A stretch of DNA of 32,740 nucleotides, taken from NCBI GenBank assembly GCA_946490195.1, contig CAMLWN010000010.1:1-32740 (forward strand). Reading direction: 5' to 3'. Below, one piece after another: positions 1 to 7,711 of the stretch. Position numbers and translations under genes: made by a program. The DNA is from an uncultured Mycoplasmatota bacterium (GTDB lineage: Bacteria > Bacillota_I > Bacilli_A > RF39 > UBA660). Below the pieces are notes generated by a model. That model worked only from the letters and a program-made list of their open reading frames with translations. It did not search any database and was not told the origin of the DNA. Position 1 is the first letter of the stretch; each line of letters starts with the position of its first letter.

Positions 1-127
1 TAAACATTGCTTATGCTGAATATATCAATCAGTCATAAAGTTTAACACAACTTTTTAAATAAAAAAACAATTAAAAAAAATCAAAGTTTTAAAAAATATT
101 TTAAAATTCATGAAAAGCTTAGATAAA

Positions 128-152
128 TAAAAAAGTAGGTTTTGCCCTACTC
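128..152 (-). terminator. Intrinsic terminator of the envelope-acylation operon
   Basis: Read on the minus strand, AGTAGG and CCTACT form a 6-bp stem around a GCAAAA loop, followed by a T run. It lies about 50 bases after the lipoprotein stop codon and closes the four-gene operon. Confidence 0.75.
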
Positions 153-202
153 TAATTTTTACTCATCTAAATCTTTTTAACAAATCTAAATAACTTTTAT
201 TC

Positions 203-676
203 CTAGTTATCTATTACAATACTATATTCAATTCCGATAATAACATCATTTGAAGTATAAAACTGAAGAGTCGTACCATTTTTTGAATAAAGATAGCTTT
301 CTCCTTGTTCAGTGTACTCACTTCCATATACTTCTTTCATTTTAGACACATCATCTGTAATTTTTACACCTTCTTTAGTAGAAACTGTATCATCTAGTAA
401 ATAAATGGAATAGATGCGATCATCTTCTCCATCTGGATAAGTTGTGATTTCGTAATGCTCATATTTAAAAGTCTTATCTAAACCTTCAAATGCACAACTA
501 GCTACTTCTGAATACTCTACTTCTGTTCCAAACTTTTCTCGTGTAAAAATCTCACCTAAAACAAAATCCATATTATTATAAGAAAATGAATATTTTTCTT
601 CTGTTTTTGCAGATTCTTGTCCACATCCAACTAAAAACAATAAACAAATCATTCCTAAAATAAAAACTTTTTTCAT
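203..676 (-). CDS. Small lipoprotein of the acylation operon
   Basis: Unrecognised 157-residue lipoprotein. The preferred start is the ATG at 676, two bases past the upstream stop; a longer frame would begin at 703 inside the previous gene. From this start the protein opens with MKK, a hydrophobic stretch and the lipobox LVGC, with the lipid-modified Cys near residue 18. It should therefore be anchored to the outer face of the membrane. The mature part is acidic and rich in Tyr, Ser and Thr, with a pattern suggesting a small beta-rich domain; no catalytic motif is visible. It is the last gene of an operon with an SGNH protein, an MBOAT acyltransferase and a transglutaminase-like protein, so a role in that envelope process is inferred from position only. 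The start assignment is fairly secure; the function is unknown. Confidence 0.8.
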   Translation of the reverse strand: MKKVFILGMICLLFLVGCGQESAKTEEKYSFSYNNMDFVLGEIFTREKFGTEVEYSEVASCAFEGLDKTFKYEHYEITTYPDGEDDRIYSIYLLDDTVSTKEGVKITDDVSKMKEVYGSEYTEQGESYLYSKNGTTLQFYTSNDVIIGIEYSIVIDN

Positions 677-677
677 A

Positions 678-1688
678 TTACATTCCACTTCCAATCTCTT
701 CATAATATTTTTCTAATTCTTTTTGATAATACGCATTCACCTCTTCATTATCACGGTAATCAGTCAAAGAATATTTCTCTTTTAAAATAGGTGCGAAATA
801 TTTAGAAAGTTTTGTTGCGCCACTCAAATTCAAGTGCAACCCACCATCATATGTATCTACACTATAATCTAAGCCAATTTCTAAAATATTTTCCAAAAAA
901 TTATAATAATCCAAACCATATTTCGAAGCATATTCTTCTATTTGCTCATCATATTCCGTATACCAATATGGATATAAGCTTGGTGCTTTAATTAAAACAA
1001 GTTCAATATTATTTTCTTCACAAAGTTTGCGAATTTTATCTAAATATTCATAAGTAATATCTGCAAATTTTGTTTCTGTTAAAGGTCTTTTTGTAGGCAA
1101 ACTCTCCACACCTTTTACATTTTGATTAATTAAAAATCCATTAAATGTATTTTGTCTTCTTTGAAACAAGTAGGTAAAATCTTCTTTAGTGAGTTCAAAT
1201 ATTCTTGAATGATAACGTAAAATCGGAAATACATAAGACCAAAAATTTTCTTCTTCCGTCATTGACGAAAAAATCATTTCAATTTTTTCTTTGCTCCATT
1301 TCATTTTATCAATGGTTAACCGATTATACGCTTCAGAAACCGGTGTGCTATAGCGCATAGCATTGACATTGAAAATGACGACTTTAGGTTTTTCATACTT
1401 TAAAGTTTCCTTTAAAATACTGTAAGACTGCCAAATCAATTGCTGACTACTACCTCTTATATAAGAAGAAATTCCTTCCTCTTCATAAAGTACCATCGGC
1501 GAAAAATTTGCATACACCTCACAATCTCCTATAAAAAGAACTTCATGATTTTTAGGCGTATCATAATATTCACTAATCATACTTCCTTCAACTAAGCTCT
1601 CCATATATTTAGGACTAACCAAGATATTCAAAAACCAAAAAACACCTAAAAGTAAAAGAACGATAAGACTAACTCGAACAGCTTTCAT
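678..1688 (-). CDS. SGNH/DltD-like membrane-anchored protein with GDCE motif
   Basis: A 336-residue protein with an N-terminal membrane anchor (about residues 5-24) and an extracellular SGNH-hydrolase-like fold. Block I reads VLFIGDCE: Cys56 sits where the nucleophilic Ser of GDS would be. The C-terminal block DGGLHLN (Asp281, His285) matches the DxxH of the family, so a Cys-Asp-His site is possible. Such proteins partner with MBOAT acyltransferases, as DltD does with DltB or AlgX/AlgJ with AlgI, in acylating cell-surface polymers. The MBOAT gene lies just upstream with an 8-base gap, and a good GAGGTG site precedes the ATG. No dltA or dltC is present, so D-alanylation by the classical Dlt route is not supported. 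Family assignment is likely; the substrate is unknown. Confidence 0.8.
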   Translation of the reverse strand: MKAVRVSLIVLLLLGVFWFLNILVSPKYMESLVEGSMISEYYDTPKNHEVLFIGDCEVYANFSPMVLYEEEGISSYIRGSSQQLIWQSYSILKETLKYEKPKVVIFNVNAMRYSTPVSEAYNRLTIDKMKWSKEKIEMIFSSMTEEENFWSYVFPILRYHSRIFELTKEDFTYLFQRRQNTFNGFLINQNVKGVESLPTKRPLTETKFADITYEYLDKIRKLCEENNIELVLIKAPSLYPYWYTEYDEQIEEYASKYGLDYYNFLENILEIGLDYSVDTYDGGLHLNLSGATKLSKYFAPILKEKYSLTDYRDNEEVNAYYQKELEKYYEEIGSGM

Positions 1689-1696
1689 TTTTCACC

Positions 1697-2941
1697 TCAA
1701 AACTTACTATAAATAAAATCATTGACTTCAAAACCAATTCCATAAATACCTAACAAAAGAACCAAAATACATAAAGTTCCTAAAATCAAAATTTTACTTT
1801 CTAAAGAACATTTTTCAAAAAAAGTATGAACATTCTCTTTTTTTAAATCGTAAACCCATAAAAGAAGAACACTTAAAAGTAACACAACATAATTACACAT
1901 ATCTAAACCTAAGCTTAAAAAGTCAATGGTAAATCCATTCGTAAAAATACTTCCAAATTTAGATAACGCCATCAATGTATCTGGATAAACATAGAAAACC
2001 CAAGTCAAAGAAACAAGACAAAAAGTAACCACAGTACTTAACCATTTATGTTTTAAAGGCTTTGAAAAAATAACCAAAAGGCCATGTACAAGTCCCCAAA
2101 CCAAATAATGCGCTCCATGCCAAAATCCTGAAACCAAAAAAGTAAACAAAATATTCATTTTTACACGCCATCTAGAAACACGATTTCCACCTAAAGGAAT
2201 ATATACATAATCTTTTAGCCAATTACTTAAAGTCATATGCCAACGACGCCAAAATTCTTTAACGCTCTTAGAAAAATATGGAGTATCAAAATTTTCTGGC
2301 AAATCTAAATCAAAAATTTTAGAAAATCCCAAAACCATATCAATCCCGCCACTAAAATCGGCATAAAGCAAAATAGAATATAGAAAACATGCAAATAATA
2401 CATATAATCCGTGTAAGTCATTGGTAGTAATTGAAGAAATCAAAATAGAAACACGACCAGCAAGGATAAGTTTTTTACATGCACCAATCAAAATTCTAAA
2501 CAAACCTTGAAAAACATTATTAGCCTTTATTCGTTTCTTTTTTAAAATTTCTTTTTTAAAATCGCCATATCGATTAATCGGTCCTAGAATTAAACATGGA
2601 TAGTAAAAAAGATATAAAGCATAAGTCCATAAATCACTTTCTTTGATTTTTCCACGATATATATCAATCAAATAAGAAAGAATTTCTAAAGTAAAATAAG
2701 AAATACCAAAGAAAGAAATGAAAGAGAAGAAATCAGGATAACTCAAAGAAATTTTCACGAGAACGAGAACAAGTAAAGGAATACTTATTCCTAAAAACAA
2801 AAGACTTTTTTTCTTTTTTTTCTTTAAAATATTTCCAAGAAAATAAGAATAGAAAAAAGAAAAAAGTAAGTAAAGAAAGCTTGGGATATCTGTTAGAAAA
2901 ATAGCAAGTACACTACCAAGAAAAAGAAAAATATTTATCAT
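1697..2941 (-). CDS. MBOAT family O-acyltransferase (DltB/AlgI-like)
   Basis: A 414-residue polytopic membrane protein. The start is the ATG at 2941, which overlaps the upstream TGA as ATGA and has GGAGG seven bases before it; a longer in-frame start at 2959 lies inside the previous gene. Counted from 2941, hallmark MBOAT sequences are EFWRRWHMTLSNWLKDYVY (His235) and SGFWHGAHYLVWG, whose first His (His275) corresponds to the invariant catalytic His. The family moves acyl groups across or at the membrane onto extracellular polysaccharide or teichoic acid. Its neighbours, an SGNH-like protein downstream and a transglutaminase-like protein upstream, form the usual membrane acylation partnership. 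The acceptor polymer cannot be read from sequence, and calling it dltB would be unjustified without dltA and dltC. Confidence 0.92.
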   Translation of the reverse strand: MINIFLFLGSVLAIFLTDIPSFLYLLFSFFYSYFLGNILKKKKKKSLLFLGISIPLLVLVLVKISLSYPDFFSFISFFGISYFTLEILSYLIDIYRGKIKESDLWTYALYLFYYPCLILGPINRYGDFKKEILKKKRIKANNVFQGLFRILIGACKKLILAGRVSILISSITTNDLHGLYVLFACFLYSILLYADFSGGIDMVLGFSKIFDLDLPENFDTPYFSKSVKEFWRRWHMTLSNWLKDYVYIPLGGNRVSRWRVKMNILFTFLVSGFWHGAHYLVWGLVHGLLVIFSKPLKHKWLSTVVTFCLVSLTWVFYVYPDTLMALSKFGSIFTNGFTIDFLSLGLDMCNYVVLLLSVLLLWVYDLKKENVHTFFEKCSLESKILILGTLCILVLLLGIYGIGFEVNDFIYSKF

Positions 2942-4584
2942 GAGTTTGCCTCCGGCCATAAAGACCTATCCCAATCTCGTGGATGCGATTGATACTGAAG
3001 CATTTCATATCTTTTCTCATCATTAGCTAAAATGATTCCTTCTTGCTTCGAACCTGGAGTAGCGTCCGTGTGATACCATTTACCATCTACTTTAACCATA
3101 TTCCAATAGTGTGTTTTATCTGTTGTCCAAATAAGAAGTGTTTCATAACCCTTTTCTTTCAATACAGCTTCCATAACTATAGCGTGTACATAGCAATTGC
3201 CACGGTAATTGGTTAGCCCATACCAAACGGGATCATCATCTCCCCAACTATCAGAATAATAAATACTTGTTTTCACATAATTATTAATTTCAGGAACACT
3301 ATTTCCAGCTTTACTAGCAAATTGTTTCACTTTATTGGCAGTATCTGTTGCATCATGTTTAACCGTAATTTTTCTTGAAGCTTTCTTTTGATTTCCAGCT
3401 TTATCCGTTGCAATATATGTTGCATAGTAAGTACCCGCTTGATTTAAAGAAACTCTACTTGAGTCGACCGTAAAAGAAACTACCCCATCTTTATTGTCTT
3501 TGGCAGTTACTCCACGTTTAAAATCAAAAGAAGAATATTTCGCAACTGTCACATCAGATAATCCATAAAATAATGGAGCTTCTGTATCATGAACAATTTT
3601 TAAAAGAGTTTTTTGTTCGATTTTATTTCCATGAACATCACTTGCTTCAAGTACAATTTCTTGTTCTCCAACAGTTTTATAAGTAATCTCAGTTTTAAGC
3701 GTTGTTGTAAACTCCGAAGCATCAGAAACAGAAGCAATAAAATCCTCCTTAGCAACACCCTCGACATCATCAAAAATCGTCACTTCTTTTAAAACTAAAT
3801 TAGGAGGTAAACTATCTCGAACAAGAATTTTGGAAACAAAAGTTTGACCATTCACTACAGCTTCAATTTCATACTCTCCAATCCCACCTGAATTAATTCT
3901 AGCAATATCTTCATCTTTAATTGAATCGATATCTTTAATATCATAAACCAAATCTTCCTTAGAAAGCTTATTACCTAATTCTAAAGTAAAAGAAGTTTTG
4001 ATTACACCTATATGAAGAGTTCTTTCTTCAGTAGTTACATTTCCATAGGCATCTTTTACTTCAATCTGAACAGGATAATCTCCAAAACCAGTAATTTCTG
4101 GTATGTTTAAAGCATTCACTGTAATTTCAGACAAATCACTCTTCGATTCAATAAAATCATCTACAGAAAAAGTATAATTTGTATATGCATAAACATCTTT
4201 AAAAACAACTTCAGGAGCTGTAGTATCTACAATATGAACATTTACTTTCTTGGTAATTCCTAAATCTTTAATTTCAACAACATAATCGCCAACCTTAGAT
4301 AAATCAATAGTCTTTATATCCGTCACAAATCCATCAAATTGATTTGTTTTTCCATTATAAAAAAAATCGCTTAGGAAAATTTCTTCTGTTCCAAGTTCAA
4401 TATAAACATCTTTTCTGCTTCGCAAGCAAAAAAGAGCTATAAAAATAAGCAAAATTAAAATCACACTTATACTAAGCATACCAATCCAAAGTTTAAAGTA
4501 TCTTTTATCTATTTTTTTAGGACTATCTTCTTTTTTTTCTTCCACTTTTTCTATTCTTTTTTCTTTTTCTATACTTTTACTCAT
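2938..4584 (-). CDS. Membrane-anchored Ig-like repeat protein with transglutaminase-like domain
   Basis: A 548-residue protein: Lys/Glu-rich cytoplasmic tail, one membrane segment near residues 32-52, then an extracellular series of bacterial Ig-like modules. The clearest, of DUF5011 type, runs about 335-410 and contains YIATDKAGN. A C-terminal transglutaminase-like domain covers about 430-540. The papain-like triad is visible as Cys464 in GNCYVHA, His492 in THYWNM and Asp507 in YHTDATPG. Bacterial proteins of this type act outside the cell as thiol proteases or cross-linkers, but the target is unknown. It is the first gene of the operon, overlaps the MBOAT gene by four bases, and has an AAAGGTAG ribosome site before the ATG. 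Domain calls are firm; the biological role is inference. Confidence 0.88.
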   Translation of the reverse strand: MSKSIEKEKRIEKVEEKKEDSPKKIDKRYFKLWIGMLSISVILILLIFIALFCLRSRKDVYIELGTEEIFLSDFFYNGKTNQFDGFVTDIKTIDLSKVGDYVVEIKDLGITKKVNVHIVDTTAPEVVFKDVYAYTNYTFSVDDFIESKSDLSEITVNALNIPEITGFGDYPVQIEVKDAYGNVTTEERTLHIGVIKTSFTLELGNKLSKEDLVYDIKDIDSIKDEDIARINSGGIGEYEIEAVVNGQTFVSKILVRDSLPPNLVLKEVTIFDDVEGVAKEDFIASVSDASEFTTTLKTEITYKTVGEQEIVLEASDVHGNKIEQKTLLKIVHDTEAPLFYGLSDVTVAKYSSFDFKRGVTAKDNKDGVVSFTVDSSRVSLNQAGTYYATYIATDKAGNQKKASRKITVKHDATDTANKVKQFASKAGNSVPEINNYVKTSIYYSDSWGDDDPVWYGLTNYRGNCYVHAIVMEAVLKEKGYETLLIWTTDKTHYWNMVKVDGKWYHTDATPGSKQEGIILANDEKRYEMLQYQSHPRDWDRSLWPEANS

Positions 4585-4628
4585 ACTACCTTTGCTCCAA
4601 TACTTTTCTCAAACTTTATTCTAAAAAG

Positions 4629-4637
4629 ATTATATCA
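4629..4637 (-). promoter_or_regulatory. Extended -10 promoter for the acylation operon
   Basis: On the minus strand TGA-TATAAT (hexamer 4629-4634) gives an extended -10 about 45 bases before the first ATG. The -35 region at correct spacing (TAGATG) is poor, as is common with extended -10 promoters. Confidence 0.5.
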
Positions 4638-4851
4638 AAAAGCACCACACACATCTAGTCCTAAATGAAAGTTCTTTCAAAAATCACAATTTTGTAAAGC
4701 AAACAAGAACAAGAAAAATTTTAAATCCAACTTTAATAACAATTTTTTCTTTTTATATGCCAGTTTTCTTACCAAATACATGATATCATAAAAAAATATA
4801 TTTAGTCTTCTATATAAATAGACAAAGTCTTATGTTAATTAAAAAAATTTT

Positions 4852-4881
4852 TTAACTATTTTTTTAAATTTATGATAAGAT
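4852..4881 (+). promoter_or_regulatory. Candidate promoter for the 80-residue gene
   Basis: TTAACT (4852-4857), an 18-base spacer ending in TGA, and TAAGAT (4876-4881). It resembles an extended -10 promoter and lies about 48 bases before the ATG. Matches to consensus are partial in this AT-rich context. Confidence 0.4.
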
Positions 4882-4928
4882 ATTTTTAGAAAAAAATTTA
4901 TAGATATATATATAAAGAAGGAGAAAGC

Positions 4929-5171
4929 ATGAACGAAGAAAAAAATTTAAAGGATGTTTATAAAAAGGATGTAAACGAATTTGCTATTAAACAGGGTTAT
5001 AAAGGCGCAAAATATATTGGAAATTGGAAAGAATACAGAGTTTATGAACCATATATGATGAGTAATGAAGTTTCCTTTGTAGGATTACCATTAGTAATAT
5101 TAGTAAATGAAAACGGAGAAATTCGCATGTCAACTTCTGATGAGGCAATGGCTTGTTGCGATGTTGAATAA
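4929..5171 (+). CDS. Small protein of unknown function, 80 residues
   Basis: I do not recognise this family. The gene is convincing: AGGAG seven bases before the ATG, a promoter-like sequence upstream and a terminator hairpin directly after it, so it is a single-gene transcript. The product has no signal peptide or membrane segment. It starts with a charged helical stretch (KDVYKKDVNEFAIKQGY), continues into a part that looks like alternating beta strands (YRVYEPYM, LPLVILVNENGEIRM) and ends in an acidic tail containing ACCDVE. The paired cysteines near the C-terminus could bind metal or be redox-active, but that is speculation. It reads toward the CYTH-like gene, which is on the opposite strand, and has no obvious functional link to it. 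Confidence 0.7.
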   Translation: MNEEKNLKDVYKKDVNEFAIKQGYKGAKYIGNWKEYRVYEPYMMSNEVSFVGLPLVILVNENGEIRMSTSDEAMACCDVE

Positions 5172-5196
5172 TATAGTAAAAAACACTAACAAACTA

Positions 5197-5226
5197 AAAC
5201 ATGATATTTTAAAATCATGTTTTTTT
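5197..5226 (+). terminator. Intrinsic terminator after the 80-residue gene
   Basis: The arms AAACATGAT and ATCATGTTT form a 9-bp stem with an 8-base loop, and the T run continues to 5226. It lies 25 bases after the stop codon. Confidence 0.8.
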
Positions 5227-5408
5227 AGTAATTTAGCAAAGCAAATTATAATTCGACTAAACAAATACCCATTATTTTAGTACTGTAGCAAAAATTATCT
5301 ACAATTTTTTTAAAACCAATCATTTTAGACTGAACCATAATAGTAAAGTTCAAATAGTCAAAGAAATTTTCCAATAATGCCCTAAAAAATGTTCAGCAAA
5401 TTTTAAAT

Positions 5409-5981
5409 TTATAAATTCTGATTTTTACTAAAACATTCTTTTTTATAATATAATGTTCTTAATTTATCTAATCCTAATGTATTATAATTAATTTCATCAA
5501 AACCATATGAAACTAACTCATCAATTATTTCTTTTCTTTGCTTATCTAATGTCATATTACAATAAAGCAAATTATCATAATAAACTAATAATCCTATATT
5601 TTCAATTTCTTGTAATTGAATTTTATTAGTCATACCTTCTTTATAGTAATGATGATCATATTTAAGAGTATCAAATATTTTTTTATATCCAAATTCTAAT
5701 AATTTTTTTTCAAATTCTGTTAAGTTTTCAAATGAAACGAAATTTATATCTAATTCTTTTAACAAATTATTTTGAACTTCAAATAAACCATCATTACAAC
5801 TTCTTAATCTAATACAAGCAGCTTTCATTGCATGTTCACTTAAACCATCTAAATTTTTATTAGTATAATAAATATCATGTGTTTTAACATTTAAATCATT
5901 ATCAAATCCATTATTCTTCAAAAGAGTATCATAATACTTAAAACTTTTTTTTAATTTTATACCAACTTCAACAGTTTCCAT
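5409..5981 (-). CDS. CYTH-like (triphosphate tunnel) domain protein
   Basis: A 190-residue soluble protein resembling CYTH/triphosphate tunnel metalloenzymes (class IV adenylate cyclase-like, ThTPase-like). The N-terminus METVEVGIKLK is a variant of the ExExK signature, followed by DIYYTNKNLD, AACIRLR and, near residue 115, KIQLQEIENIG, each fitting strands that line the tunnel. The C-terminus is longer than a minimal domain. Family members hydrolyse or cyclise triphosphates; the substrate here is not predictable, and the incomplete ExExK makes activity uncertain. It stands alone, with its own promoter at 6005-6034. The GGAGG site sits about 12 bases before the ATG, longer than usual, with no better in-frame start. 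No clear terminator follows. Confidence 0.6.
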   Translation of the reverse strand: METVEVGIKLKKSFKYYDTLLKNNGFDNDLNVKTHDIYYTNKNLDGLSEHAMKAACIRLRSCNDGLFEVQNNLLKELDINFVSFENLTEFEKKLLEFGYKKIFDTLKYDHHYYKEGMTNKIQLQEIENIGLLVYYDNLLYCNMTLDKQRKEIIDELVSYGFDEINYNTLGLDKLRTLYYKKECFSKNQNL

Positions 5982-6004
5982 AACTAGTTTTATCCTCCAT
6001 AAAC

Positions 6005-6034
6005 ATTATAAGTTTTCTAAAAATTTTATTGCAA
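6005..6034 (-). promoter_or_regulatory. Promoter for the CYTH-like gene
   Basis: On the minus strand TTGCAA (6029-6034), an 18-base spacer and a perfect TATAAT (6005-6010). It predicts a short leader that includes the GGAGG site. Confidence 0.6.
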
Positions 6035-6113
6035 ATTTCCAATCCAAATATATTTAACAATTTCATCTTTCTTACTTTTTAAATATAAGTCAACATCCTA
6101 ACCAATTTTTAAA

Positions 6114-6815
6114 TTAGGAATACAAACTGAAAGAAATTTTATCACTTGAAGAATCTAAATACAAAATTCCTTGTTTTCCCTCCAGTGAAGCATAAATTTC
6201 AATATACGTATTTAACTTTGACATATTAATTAGATTTACATACACACTATTTCCATCTGTCATTCGAAGAAAAAATCTTGTCTCATCTATCATTACATCA
6301 TTACTCTGCCATGGTTGATATTCAATTTCACTAATCAAAGAAATAACATTCGAATCAATTGTCGCTAAAGTTTCTATAAGTCTTTTATAAAGGGTATCCG
6401 GAACATAGTTAATAAGCGTTGGTACACCATCTAAATCTGTTGAAGAGATTTCTTTTTGATTACTTAAAACAAGCTTATTTGTATTTCGATTAAAAAATAA
6501 AGGTTTTGCTTCTTCTACTTCAATAGTTAATGTTCCAAACAAACTTTTATGAATTTTTACTTCATGAATCTCTTCAATCGTTAAAATTCGAGATGTAATT
6601 TCTTTTGTACTAATACGAAATAAATAAGGATAATTTTTAAAGCCAGATGTTGTAATAATTTCATGGTCACTAACTCTACTATTTCCAGTAATTACAATTC
6701 TTCTTGTTTTAACAAAAAAAAGATAAAGAAAGATAAGAGCCACACAAAAAAGAAGAAAGAATATTTTAAGTACTGCTTTCCACTTAATTCGTCTTTTTAT
6801 TACTTTCTTCTTCAT
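6114..6815 (-). CDS. divIB: Cell division protein DivIB/FtsQ
   Basis: A 233-residue bitopic protein: Lys/Arg-rich cytoplasmic start, membrane segment near residues 16-36, then a POTRA domain beginning RRIVITGNSRVSDHEII and ending with IEVEEAKPLFF, and a beta domain to the C-terminus. DivIB stabilises the FtsL-FtsB complex and regulates septal peptidoglycan synthesis. Length and order fit the Gram-positive form. The start at 6815 has GGTGA five bases upstream; an in-frame ATG at 6827 overlaps the end of murB and has a weaker site. The gene follows murG-murB as in many Firmicutes. A hairpin TCCTAA/TTAGGA lies across the stop codon but lacks a T run, so termination there is doubtful. Confidence 0.88.
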   Translation of the reverse strand: MKKKVIKRRIKWKAVLKIFFLLFCVALIFLYLFFVKTRRIVITGNSRVSDHEIITTSGFKNYPYLFRISTKEITSRILTIEEIHEVKIHKSLFGTLTIEVEEAKPLFFNRNTNKLVLSNQKEISSTDLDGVPTLINYVPDTLYKRLIETLATIDSNVISLISEIEYQPWQSNDVMIDETRFFLRMTDGNSVYVNLINMSKLNTYIEIYASLEGKQGILYLDSSSDKISFSLYS

Positions 6816-6820
6816 ATGCC

Positions 6821-7711
6821 TCACCATTTCTTTATTTCTTGTTCTAAGATAAGGTCAATATGATATACCCTTTCTACCTCATCATGTATTAATTGTATCA
6901 AACTTCGAATATCTTTTCCAGTTGCATTTCCTAAATTGATAATAAAATTCGCATGTTTGACACTTATCATCGCATCTCCTATTCTTTTTCCTTTTAATCC
7001 TAAATCATCAATAAGTTTTCCACTAGGCATATCTGGAGCCGGATTTCTAAATACACTACCAGCACTTGGATATTCTAAAGGTTGTGAGGCTAACCGTCTT
7101 TGAAGTCGATCTTTTATAATAGTCAAAGACTTTTCTTTCTCGCCTTCTGGAAAAACAAAGGTAGCTTCTAAAATGATATACCCTGGATTTTCTTTAAAAA
7201 AACTCGTTCGATAAGCATGAGAAATTTCTTCTTTGAAAGAAGTTTTTATATTACCATCTGGAGTTATATAACGTACACTTTTTAAATATTCAAAAGTAGA
7301 TACTTTATACGCTTCAGCATTACCATATATAGAGCCTCCAACCGTTCCAGGAATACCGCTTGCCCATTCTAAACCGCTTAATCCATGTTCAAGAATATCA
7401 CGAGCCAAAAAGTTAATCATAACTCCCGCACCAACAGTTACTTCATGTTCTTTATATTCAATTTTTTTTAATTGATCAAGCTTTAAAATAACTCCATCAT
7501 ACATCGTGTCTGATAAGATTACATTAGACCCATTTCCTAAAATAAAAAAATCAAGTTCTTTTTCTTTAGCGTATTTAAAAAAATGAAGAACATCTTGTTC
7601 ATTTCGTGGATGAAGTAAATATTTTGTATGAGTTTTAATGCGGTAAGTATTTAATGTTTCTAAAGATACATTCTCTTCTAAAATACCAAACTCCATTAAT
7701 TCTTCTTTCAT
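6821..7711 (-). CDS. murB: UDP-N-acetylenolpyruvoylglucosamine reductase MurB
   Basis: A 296-residue cytoplasmic FAD enzyme that reduces UDP-GlcNAc-enolpyruvate to UDP-MurNAc with NADPH. FAD-binding sequences include LGNGSNVI (59-66) and the segment around SGIPGTVGGSIYGNA (118-132). Ser219 in SAGSVFRNP is the expected proton donor. The C-terminus ISVKHANFIINLGNAT matches the family, and length and insertions fit type II MurB. The ATG overlaps the murG stop as ATGA and has AAAGGAG nine bases upstream, so it is translationally coupled to murG. Its last codons, TGG TGA, show that TGA is a stop here. Confidence 0.97.
   Translation of the reverse strand: MKEELMEFGILEENVSLETLNTYRIKTHTKYLLHPRNEQDVLHFFKYAKEKELDFFILGNGSNVILSDTMYDGVILKLDQLKKIEYKEHEVTVGAGVMINFLARDILEHGLSGLEWASGIPGTVGGSIYGNAEAYKVSTFEYLKSVRYITPDGNIKTSFKEEISHAYRTSFFKENPGYIILEATFVFPEGEKEKSLTIIKDRLQRRLASQPLEYPSAGSVFRNPAPDMPSGKLIDDLGLKGKRIGDAMISVKHANFIINLGNATGKDIRSLIQLIHDEVERVYHIDLILEQEIKKW

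Larger units (their letters stand above)
4585..4928. other. Divergent intergenic region, 344 bases
   Basis: Very AT-rich spacer between the minus-strand acylation operon and the plus-strand 80-residue gene. It holds the two promoter candidates listed separately and a short inverted repeat TGAAAG-TT-CTTTCA at 4666-4679, placed just upstream of the operon promoter where an operator could sit. I see no gene or structured RNA in it. Confidence 0.6.

Noticed and set aside
1697-2941. Calling the MBOAT gene dltB and the SGNH gene dltD
   Set aside because: dltA and dltC are not present and the SGNH-like motif is GDC; only the broader families are supported.
6090-6119. Hairpin TCCTAA/TTAGGA at the divIB stop as a terminator
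   Set aside because: No T run follows the stem, so it does not meet the usual form of an intrinsic terminator.
6663-6863. Plus-strand frame of 66 codons across divIB and murB ends
   Set aside because: Low-complexity Lys/Phe/Ser product opposite two genes with clear motifs and ribosome sites.
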